A DNA stretch of 64,000 nt from an uncultured Spartobacteria bacterium. Lineage in GTDB: Bacteria > Verrucomicrobiota > Verrucomicrobiia > Chthoniobacterales > Chthoniobacteraceae. A program made the position numbers and the translations under genes. Below are positions 36,005-42,567 of this stretch, one piece after another. The notes beneath the pieces were generated by a model. The model worked only from the letters and a program-made list of their open reading frames with translations, had not been told where the DNA came from and ran no database searches. Numbering within the stretch: position 1 is the stretch's first letter; each line of letters begins with the position of its first letter. The stretch is taken from assembly GCA_903901425.1 (NCBI GenBank), contig CAIURC010000114.1, positions 1 to 64,000 on the forward strand. The letters run 5' to 3'.

Positions 36005-36179
36005 AAGGAGGCCGGGGTGGGCGTGTTGATGTCATGCCTTTTTAGGAAGACTGAGGCCCGTTCCAGGTCATCCACCCGTTAACCTAATGGGGGAACGTGG
36101 TGACCCTTCGCGACGGCAATCGTGGGGCAAATTTTGGCGTCCCGGGAAGGCAGTAGCCTTTCCGGGACGCCTTTTTTTT
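36005..36179 (+). ncRNA. Candidate structured non-coding RNA or 5' leader ending in a strong terminator
   Basis: About 175 bases with no coding potential contain consecutive stem-loops and end in the best intrinsic terminator of the window. GGCGTG/CATGCC (36020-36038) is a 6-bp hairpin. CCCGTT/AATGGG (36075-36091) is a 6-bp hairpin with an AACCT loop. It is enclosed by CGTTCC/GGAACG (36059-36064 with 36092-36097). GGTCA (36066-36070) can also pair with TGACC (36101-36105); that crosses the previous stem, so it is either a pseudoknot or an alternative fold. The ends are approximate. It could be an independent small RNA or an attenuating leader of the CoaB-like gene, whose ATG is 138 bp after the terminator. 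It does not match tmRNA, SRP RNA or RNase P signatures. Confidence 0.4.
36136..36179 (+). terminator. Strong intrinsic terminator
   Basis: Arms 36136-36151 and 36156-36171 form a 16-bp stem with one G-T pair around an AGTA loop, followed by eight T (36172-36179). It works only in the plus direction, since the minus-strand side lacks a clean T run. It ends either the candidate RNA or read-through from pheT. Confidence 0.92.
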
Positions 36180-36316
36180 GATCGCGGGGGTGGCCTGCGG
36201 AATTCCTGTTGTGTCCGGGCAGATTGCGTCAAAGCCCAACGGCCGTTTTCCGGTAAAATCGGGTGTGGGCGGGAGGTCGGCAGGGAAGGGGCGTGCGTTC
36301 TTCCGGGGGCGGAGTT

Positions 36317-36976
36317 ATGAAATCTGGGATGCGAGTTTTGGTGACATGCGGACCCGGATACGAGCCGTTGGATGCGGTGCGTCGGCTGACAAACTTCTCG
36401 ACGGGCCAGTTGGGTCTGCAACTTGCGGGTTGCCTTGCGGCTGCGGGACACCAGGTGGTGTGTTTGCGCGGAGTGGGAGCGACCTCGCCCCTGCATCCGG
36501 CCGGGGTGGAATTCCGGCCATTCACCACGAACTTGGATCTGGCATCGCAGCTAGAGGCGATTCGCGATGCGAGTGGCGCGGATGCCGTGTTACAGGTTGC
36601 GGCGCTGTGCGATTTCCGGGTGGCTGCCGTTGAACAGTCCGGTTCGGTGCTCGCAAATGCCGGAAAGATTTGTAGCCGTTCCGGCGAGCTGCTCCTGAGA
36701 CTGGTGCCCGCTGAGAAGGTGCTGGGCAGGTTGCGCGACTGGTTTCCCAAGGCACGTCTGGTGGGCTGGAAATACGAGGTGGAAGGCGGACGCGACTCAG
36801 CTCTGGCAAAGGGAAGCCGACAGATCTTGGAGAATGCTACGGATGCGTGTGTGGTGAACGGGCCCGCCTATGGTGCGGGCTATGGCTGGATGGAGCGCGG
36901 GCGCGACGGGGTGCATCTGGAACACTGGGAGGAACTGGCCGCACGGCTTCTGGAGTGGCTTCCACGGGGTGTGTGA
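36317..36976 (+). CDS. CoaB-like phosphopantothenoylcysteine synthetase domain protein
   Basis: This 219-residue protein resembles the C-terminal (CoaB) half of Dfp alone. It begins RVLVTCGPGYEPLDAVRRLTNFSTGQLG, where a bona fide CoaB has G-G-T-x-E-x-I-D-x-V-R-x-I-x-N-x-S-S-G. It includes DAVLQVAALCDFRV, matching the substrate-binding A-A-V-A-D-[FY] region with changes, and VNGPAYGAGYGW near the C terminus. There is no CoaC flavoprotein domain. It may be a separate CoaB or a relative with another nucleotide-dependent role. GGAG lies two bases before the ATG at 36317. The structured leader with a terminator is upstream. Confidence 0.75.
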   Translation: MKSGMRVLVTCGPGYEPLDAVRRLTNFSTGQLGLQLAGCLAAAGHQVVCLRGVGATSPLHPAGVEFRPFTTNLDLASQLEAIRDASGADAVLQVAALCDFRVAAVEQSGSVLANAGKICSRSGELLLRLVPAEKVLGRLRDWFPKARLVGWKYEVEGGRDSALAKGSRQILENATDACVVNGPAYGAGYGWMERGRDGVHLEHWEELAARLLEWLPRGV

Positions 36977-37006
36977 GGCAGTGAGATCCGAGGACTCTGC
37001 GTGGAG

Positions 37007-38782
37007 TCATAGGTGGCGCAGGAGCCGGCCGAGTCCGGCCACCGCAAAGATCTGGGGGTAGAGTTCTTCAAAGTACCAAAGTTTGGCAAAGTAAAATCCG
37101 ATCGGACTGGGGGTTGTCCAGTTGCCGTCCTCGATTTTGGAGGCCAGCCAGAGGCCGCCCCGCGCAGCCGCCTCGGGCTGGCAGGAGGCAAGTGCCTCGA
37201 CGGCGAGCCCGGTTTCTTCGGTGGAAACCGCAGTGCCCGGTGCGCCGCCCCATGCCCCCGACCGATCCTGCGCGTCCAGCAGCCAGCGGACGGCGCGTTC
37301 TGCAATTTGGGGCGGGAGCCGGATCCCGAGCAACCGGAGTTCCTCCAGTGCCAGGAGAACGCAGGCGGTGCCGTAGGTGGGGTTGGCTTCGTCGGGGCCC
37401 TGTTCGTTTCCGAACCAGAGCGGGGTCCAGGAGCCATCTGGGTTCTGGCTGCGCGTGAGGTACACCAGCGCGCGTTCAATGCCGGAGGCGATGGAGAACC
37501 GGGCTGGTCCTCCGACCCGGAGCATCCAAACGGCCCATGCGCGAAGGGCGTGTGCGGTGAGGTCCGGCGAACTGCGGTCAAAGGGCAGTGCGCCCCAGCC
37601 GCGGCAGAATGTCGGGATGCCGCCATCGCGGTTTTGGAGGTTCAACAGCCATTGGCACCCCGCGATGCCGGCCCGGAGGACGGCGGGTTCCGGGGTCCCG
37701 TCATGGAGCAGGGCGAGCAGCGCGCCGGCCGTGTCATCGGCGTCCGGGACGCCGCCTGGGAGCGGAGTCCAAGACCATGCCCCGGGAGCTGCGAGCGTGT
37801 AGGGATGGATCCGAGTGTACTGTTGTCGGAGCAGCCAAGGCCGGGCTTCGCTGGCGATGGAGTCCGGAAAATCCGCCTGCCGGAGCGCCTTGACGGAGAG
37901 CGTGGTGACCCAAGTGGCGAGATGGGTGTCGATGGGCCAACTCCCGTCCGGGCGCACCGATGCGTCCAGAAACGCGAGCGCCTTTTCCAGGACGGGGTGG
38001 GAATCCGTCATTCCGGCGAGGCTCATCGCAACAAAGCTGGTCAGGGGCGTGGCTTCCAAAAAACCGCCGTTTTCTGGCTGGACCGACTCCAGTACCCGGA
38101 GCGTCTTGGAACGCACGGAATTTCGGATGAGCCGGAGAAGCGGGTTTCGGGTCGGGGATCGTTTGTGGAGGATCTGGCCAATCGCAATCAGCGCCGGCAA
38201 CGCGTAACTCACCACCGGGAGTTGGAGGGCTCCGAAGAGTTCCCTTGGAAAAACGGCCAGTTCAAACGGAAGCGCGGGAATGAGGCGCCAGCCATCCGGT
38301 CCGAGCCTGCCCGCAAGAGCGAGCGCCATCAGGATGGGAACCGAAAAAGTGCGGTCCTTCCCGTAACGCGCGGTCAACGCGGCCGCGAGTGCTGCGGGAT
38401 CCACCGTGCAACGGGGTGCGTCCTCTGCCCCAGATGCATGCACCAGCCATGTTTCGGCCTGCTGGACAGTTTCCGGGAAGAGGGAGTCCGCCTGGGCCGC
38501 GCCGAACGCCGCCCAAACGAGGGCGGTCGTGCTGATATTGGCGCGGCTTTTTGGAGTGTCACCCCATCCGCCGTCGGGCAGTTGTGAGCTGGCCAGCCAG
38601 CGAAGGCCGTTCTGGATTTTTTCCGTGGACCTGCGCGCGGAGGCGAGTGCGATGATGGCAGTGGCGGTGGAGAGTGCGCTGGAGGAAAGATGTCCCTCCC
38701 AGAAGCCGGCCGGGGAACGCTGCAGCAGAAGATGACGGCCAGCTTTTGCGAGGGCGGCGGCAAGGCGGTCCCTGAATTCCAT
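37007..38782 (-). CDS. Squalene-hopene-cyclase-like terpene cyclase family protein
   Basis: This 591-residue protein is built of prenyltransferase/squalene-oxidase repeats forming an alpha-barrel. The class II cyclase acid motif DXDD is intact as DADD at residues 347-350, followed by T-A as in hopene cyclase. QW-type repeats are visible (SSQLPDGGWG, QNRDGGIPTF, SQNPDGSWTP, DAQDRSGAWGG). It is about 40 residues shorter than typical hopene cyclases and the N-terminal region is divergent, so a different isoprenoid substrate is possible. No signal peptide is seen. The DCC gene lies 3 bp upstream on the same strand. Confidence 0.85.
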   Translation of the reverse strand: MEFRDRLAAALAKAGRHLLLQRSPAGFWEGHLSSSALSTATAIIALASARRSTEKIQNGLRWLASSQLPDGGWGDTPKSRANISTTALVWAAFGAAQADSLFPETVQQAETWLVHASGAEDAPRCTVDPAALAAALTARYGKDRTFSVPILMALALAGRLGPDGWRLIPALPFELAVFPRELFGALQLPVVSYALPALIAIGQILHKRSPTRNPLLRLIRNSVRSKTLRVLESVQPENGGFLEATPLTSFVAMSLAGMTDSHPVLEKALAFLDASVRPDGSWPIDTHLATWVTTLSVKALRQADFPDSIASEARPWLLRQQYTRIHPYTLAAPGAWSWTPLPGGVPDADDTAGALLALLHDGTPEPAVLRAGIAGCQWLLNLQNRDGGIPTFCRGWGALPFDRSSPDLTAHALRAWAVWMLRVGGPARFSIASGIERALVYLTRSQNPDGSWTPLWFGNEQGPDEANPTYGTACVLLALEELRLLGIRLPPQIAERAVRWLLDAQDRSGAWGGAPGTAVSTEETGLAVEALASCQPEAAARGGLWLASKIEDGNWTTPSPIGFYFAKLWYFEELYPQIFAVAGLGRLLRHL

Positions 38783-38785
38783 GAA

Positions 38786-39193
38786 TCAGAGGTCTTGGTC
38801 GCGCTGGCGTTTGGGGAGGATGGAACAGGCTTCGGAGCATCCAAACCAGCGGCTGAGCAGGTACCGGTTTTCGCTGATGACCCGGTAGACCACCTCGGCG
38901 ATCTGAATCACGCCTGGGATCCAGAGGAAGAGGGCGAGCGGTACCAGCAGGGGGAGCCGGAGGGATGCGAACCGGATGGCACGCGCCCCGCGGTGGATCT
39001 TGCCTTCCGGAGTCACGCAATGGATTGCGGAGCGGAGCTCATCCGGGGAAATGGACGGGGCAGCGTTCCGTGCGGTATCGGAGGAGAGCGGAACCAAGGC
39101 GAGACGGTTTGACCAGTCCATCCAGCTCAGGAGCCGCATCTGGAACGTGCAGAGCGGACACTGGTCGTCGTAAAGGACGAGGTGCTGGGTCAT
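38786..39193 (-). CDS. DCC family thiol-disulfide oxidoreductase-like protein
   Basis: The 135-residue protein begins with LVLYDDQCPLCTFQM, the DCC motif that gives the DUF393 family its name (Cys12 and Cys15). Two hydrophobic segments (about 80-95 and 97-110) suggest membrane association, and the RYLLSRWFGC end is usual. Redox activity is proposed for the family but not well shown. It is the upstream gene of a two-gene unit with the terpene cyclase, three bases apart. Confidence 0.88.
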   Translation of the reverse strand: MTQHLVLYDDQCPLCTFQMRLLSWMDWSNRLALVPLSSDTARNAAPSISPDELRSAIHCVTPEGKIHRGARAIRFASLRLPLLVPLALFLWIPGVIQIAEVVYRVISENRYLLSRWFGCSEACSILPKRQRDQDL

Positions 39194-39323
39194 TGGGATA
39201 CCTCCTTGGCTCCCACCGCCGCAGTTCCGGGTCCCGCTGTGGCGGGTGGGTTCCGGTTGTTTGCTCGCTGTTGCGGGCTCGGGAGTGGGGTGCAGGTGTG
39301 CGGGCTGCCGCCGGGGCTACCGA

Positions 39324-40007
39324 TCAGGCCTTGGGCTCGGATCCCGCTGCAGGCGGGAGTTCGGATGCGGGCTTGATCTCTTTGCGGCTGCGGACGACTT
39401 CATCGACGAGGCCGTACTCCTTGGCTTCATCGGCGCTCATGTAATAGTCGCGGTCGGAATCGATTTTCACGGTTTCCTCGGATTTTCCGGTGTGATCCGC
39501 GAGGAGCTTGATGAGGCGCTTCTTGAGCTTGAACATGAACTCCACGGTGCGTTCGACGTCGCTGGCGGTACCTTGGGCGCCGCCGCTGACTTGGTGGATC
39601 ATGATGTCGGAATTCGGAAGTGCGTAGCGTTTGCCCTTCGCGCCGGCGGCAAGGAGTACGGCGCCCATGGAGGCAGCCATTCCAATGCAGTAGGTGTTCA
39701 CATCGCAGGTGAGGAACTGCATGGTGTCGTAGATCGCGAGCCCAGCGGTGACAGAACCGCCGGGGCTGTTGATGTAAAGGTTGATGTCCTTCTTGCCATC
39801 CTCCATCTGCAGAAAGAGAAGCTGGGCAATGACGGAATTGGCGACTCCGTCATCAATGCCGGTCCCAAGGAAAATGATCCGGTCCTTGAGGAGGCGGGAA
39901 TAAATGTCGTAGCTGCGTTCTCCGCGGCCGGTTTGCTCGACGACCATCGGCACGTAGTAGTTGTTCCGGGGCGGGGTGACGATTTGGTTGTCGGGTTGGA
40001 TGATCAT
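39324..40007 (-). CDS. clpP: ATP-dependent Clp protease proteolytic subunit
   Basis: This is the serine peptidase core of the Clp protease. The 227-residue protein has catalytic Ser113 in GMAASMGA, His138 in [10 protein letters not shown] and the Asp of [12 protein letters not shown]. The [11 protein letters not shown] oxyanion segment is intact. The ATG at 40007 gives the expected short N-terminal arm ([10 protein letters not shown]) that binds the ATPase. tig is upstream on the same strand but with a terminator between. The unfoldase gene clpX is not present next to it. Confidence 0.97.
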   Translation of the reverse strand: MIIQPDNQIVTPPRNNYYVPMVVEQTGRGERSYDIYSRLLKDRIIFLGTGIDDGVANSVIAQLLFLQMEDGKKDINLYINSPGGSVTAGLAIYDTMQFLTCDVNTYCIGMAASMGAVLLAAGAKGKRYALPNSDIMIHQVSGGAQGTASDVERTVEFMFKLKKRLIKLLADHTGKSEETVKIDSDRDYYMSADEAKEYGLVDEVVRSRKEIKPASELPPAAGSEPKA

Positions 40008-40149
40008 AGGGAAAGGACGGATGGGAAGAGTGTGAAACGGCAGGTTGGAAATAGAGAGGATAGAGAGGGAAGCACAGAATCCATGTGCCACGCTCAAACC
40101 ATACTTGCAGGGCCGCAGATTTCCACAAAATGAAAAACGTCAGTGACCT

Positions 40150-40188
40150 AAAAATCAGGGAGCCGCCTCCCATGCGGAAGGCGGCTCC
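40150..40188 (-). terminator. Intrinsic terminator of tig
   Basis: GGAGCCGCCT (40159-40168) and AGGCGGCTCC (40179-40188) form a perfect 10-bp stem with a 10-base loop. On the minus strand it is followed by CTGATTTTTAG, with a T run at 40154-40150. It sits 33 bp after the tig stop and separates tig from clpP. Confidence 0.88.
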
Positions 40189-40220
40189 TCGAAAGAGTTG
40201 GAACTCGGTTGGGCGCGAAA

Positions 40221-41579
40221 TTAGGCGGGGTTTTCCGCCGCTGCAGCTGGTTCAGCCGCAGGAGTCGCCGGGGCGGGTTCGCCTGCCACGGTGTTTGCCA
40301 CGAGGAAATCGAGGGTCTTGCTCGTGAGAATCTCCTGCTGGATTTCGCCAAGGGCGTCCCGCTTGTGCAGGGTCTTGTACAGTTTCTCGAAGTCCATGTT
40401 GTACTGCTGGGACATCGCCATGATACGGCGGAACATTTCGTCCTGACCGACCTTAAGACCCTCGGCCTCGGCAATCCGGAGAAGGATGAAGGAGCCCTTG
40501 ACCTTTTCACGTGCGGTCTGAGAGGCGGCTCCGATCACTTCACGCTCGCTGCCGCGGATCACGTCGTCGGAGATTCCGCGGGCCCGGTTTTCAGAGATGA
40601 TCTCGTTGATCAGGCGCTGGGTCTCGGAACGGAGGAGGCCGGTCGGCAATTCGCATTCCACGGCCTGCATGAGGTGGCGCATGATCTGCTGCCGCTTCTC
40701 GGTTTCGGCCTGGGTGACTTTCTGGCGGCCGATTTCTTCGCGGGCCATCTGGCGGAGTTCCTCAAGGGATTTGCCTTCAAGAACGGAGTTGGCGAACTCG
40801 TCGTTGAGCTCCGGGAGTTGCTTGGATTTGATGGACTGCAGCGTGACCCGGTAATGGATCTGTTTTCCGGGCATGTCTTCGACCGGGAAATCCGCAGGTA
40901 CAGTGACGTCGAACTCGCGGGTTTCGCCCGGGTTTGCGCCGACCAAGTTTGCGCAGTAGCCGGGGAAGAAGGCTTCGTCGGTCATTTTGATCCAGAACCC
41001 CTCGTTCTGGGTCAGAGGTTTTCCAGCCTTTGGAAAGGCTTCATGGACGGGCTGTCCGTCGATGGTGCCGACGTAGTCCACGACGATGTAGTCTTCCATC
41101 TGGGCCGGGCGGTCGGTGACGTCGGTGAAGTCCGCGTTCTGTTCCCGGAGCGCATCGATGGCCTGATCCACATCCGCGTCTGAGACTTCCGTGGAGGAGG
41201 GGGTGACAGCGATGCCCTTGTACTCGGGGAGTTCGAAGTGGGGGTGGGTGACCACCGTGGCTGTGAACGACATCTGATGGTCCGCGCCAAGCTGGACGTC
41301 TTCGACGTTGGAGATCTGGAGGACCTTGAGTTGTTTTTCGCGGATGGCTTCCCAAGTGCTTTCCCGGAGAAGTTTGCCTTCGAGTTCCTCCCGGATCTGC
41401 TTCTGGAAGCGTTTTTCGACCAGGGAACGCGGGACTTTGCCTTGGCGGAAACCTTCCACGCGCACAGAGCGGCCGAACTCAAGGATGAGTTCTTCGCGGG
41501 CTTTCTGGACGCGCTGCGGTTCGAGTTCGACGCGGAGGGTTGCGAGGCAGTTGGGAAGGGATTCGACGACGACGTTCAT
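40221..41579 (-). CDS. tig: Trigger factor
   Basis: Trigger factor is the ribosome-associated chaperone and prolyl isomerase. The 452-residue chain has the N-terminal ribosome-binding domain with FRQGKVPRSLVEKRF (the GFRxGKxP signature). The FKBP-type isomerase domain comes next (about 150-245, with DYIVVDYVGTIDGQP), then a long helical C-terminal chaperone domain. The C-terminal tail is Ala/Pro/Glu-rich. The ATG at 41579 gives the standard opening MNVVVESLPN. It precedes clpP, the common tig-clpP order. Confidence 0.96.
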   Translation of the reverse strand: MNVVVESLPNCLATLRVELEPQRVQKAREELILEFGRSVRVEGFRQGKVPRSLVEKRFQKQIREELEGKLLRESTWEAIREKQLKVLQISNVEDVQLGADHQMSFTATVVTHPHFELPEYKGIAVTPSSTEVSDADVDQAIDALREQNADFTDVTDRPAQMEDYIVVDYVGTIDGQPVHEAFPKAGKPLTQNEGFWIKMTDEAFFPGYCANLVGANPGETREFDVTVPADFPVEDMPGKQIHYRVTLQSIKSKQLPELNDEFANSVLEGKSLEELRQMAREEIGRQKVTQAETEKRQQIMRHLMQAVECELPTGLLRSETQRLINEIISENRARGISDDVIRGSEREVIGAASQTAREKVKGSFILLRIAEAEGLKVGQDEMFRRIMAMSQQYNMDFEKLYKTLHKRDALGEIQQEILTSKTLDFLVANTVAGEPAPATPAAEPAAAAENPA

Positions 41580-41678
41580 TTGGAAAAAAGGATCAGAGGG
41601 GGCGCAAAGATACTTGGCCCGGGCAAAATGCAAATACTGAAATGACGGCTTGTTTCAACACAGCCAGCCCGGGGCTGG

Positions 41679-42488
41679 TTAGAGGTTCTCTTCCGCAACC
41701 GGGTTTGTGAGCCGGCCGATTCCCTCGATGTCGATGGTGACGACGTCGCCGGGCCTGAGCCAGCGCGGCTGGGGTTTGGCGGCCATGCCGACTCCGCTGG
41801 GGGTGCCGGTCAGGATCACGGTACCCGCCGGGAGGGTGGTGCTGGCGCTCAGGTAGGTGATCAATTCCCGGACGCTAAACGCCATGTCGCTCGTGTTCGA
41901 GTCCTGAACGGTTTCGCCGTTGAGTTCTGTCCGGATCCGGAGCGCGTTCGGATTGGGGATGGATTCCGGGGTGGCGAGCCGGGGCCCGAGTGGGGCAAAG
42001 GTGTCAAAGAATTTGCCGCGGCACCACTGGCCGCCTCCGAGCCGGATTTGGTGGTCGCGGGCGGACACATCGTTGGCGCAGGTGTACCCCAGTACGAAGT
42101 CGAGGGCGTTTTCGAGGGTGGCGTTTTTGCAGGGTTTGCCAATGACGACGGCCAGTTCGCACTCGTAATCGACCTCGTCGCTCCGGAGATGGCGGGGAAG
42201 GAGGATGGGGAGGCCGGGATGCTGGAGGCAGTTGATGCCTTTGACGAAGAGCACCGGGCGTTCAGGGAGTTTGGCGCCGGTTTCCTCGGCATGCCGCTTG
42301 TAATTGAGGCCGATGCACAGGATTTGGGTGGGCACCACGGGGGCCAGCACCTGAGCCACATCGGCCGGTTGGTCGGTCACATGAAACGAGCCAAAGATGT
42401 CGCCTTCGATCCGGAGCAACGTGCCTCCGGGTTTTTCGGCGGCGTACTGGATCTGGCCTTTGGAATCGAGATGGCGGAGGAGGTGCAT
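41679..42488 (-). CDS. Fumarylacetoacetate hydrolase family protein
   Basis: This 269-residue protein carries the FAH-family metal site: DEVDYECELAVVIG (Glu and Glu ligands) with the Asp in GYTCANDVSARDHQ. It includes the CIGLNYKRHAEE opening loop and the ILTGTPSGVGMA strand near the C terminus. Members hydrolyse or decarboxylate 2-oxo acid derivatives, including 2,4-diketo-3-deoxy sugar acids. The N-terminal 60 residues are the usual DUF2437-like cap. It stands alone between tig and the kinase gene. The substrate is not fixed by sequence. Confidence 0.9.
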   Translation of the reverse strand: MHLLRHLDSKGQIQYAAEKPGGTLLRIEGDIFGSFHVTDQPADVAQVLAPVVPTQILCIGLNYKRHAEETGAKLPERPVLFVKGINCLQHPGLPILLPRHLRSDEVDYECELAVVIGKPCKNATLENALDFVLGYTCANDVSARDHQIRLGGGQWCRGKFFDTFAPLGPRLATPESIPNPNALRIRTELNGETVQDSNTSDMAFSVRELITYLSASTTLPAGTVILTGTPSGVGMAAKPQPRWLRPGDVVTIDIEGIGRLTNPVAEENL

Positions 42489-42567
42489 GGGGCGGGGTGG
42501 ATGGAAACCCGGATTTATGGGTGAGCCCGTCCAATTCGTAAAGCTCCGCGAACCCGGGGCCGTTTTC

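Noticed and set aside
36000-36020. The AGGAGG-like sequence near 36007 as a ribosome-binding site for a small protein
   Set aside because: No start codon at the right distance opens a frame longer than a few codons before the terminator with protein-like content.
36005-36179. The structured region as tmRNA, SRP RNA or RNase P RNA
   Set aside because: No tmRNA tag or tRNA-like end, no GGAAGGAAGCAGCC-type SRP tetraloop region beyond a short CCAGGTCA match, and no conserved RNase P core sequence. The size would fit 6S RNA, but I could not fold a clear central bubble with paired ends.
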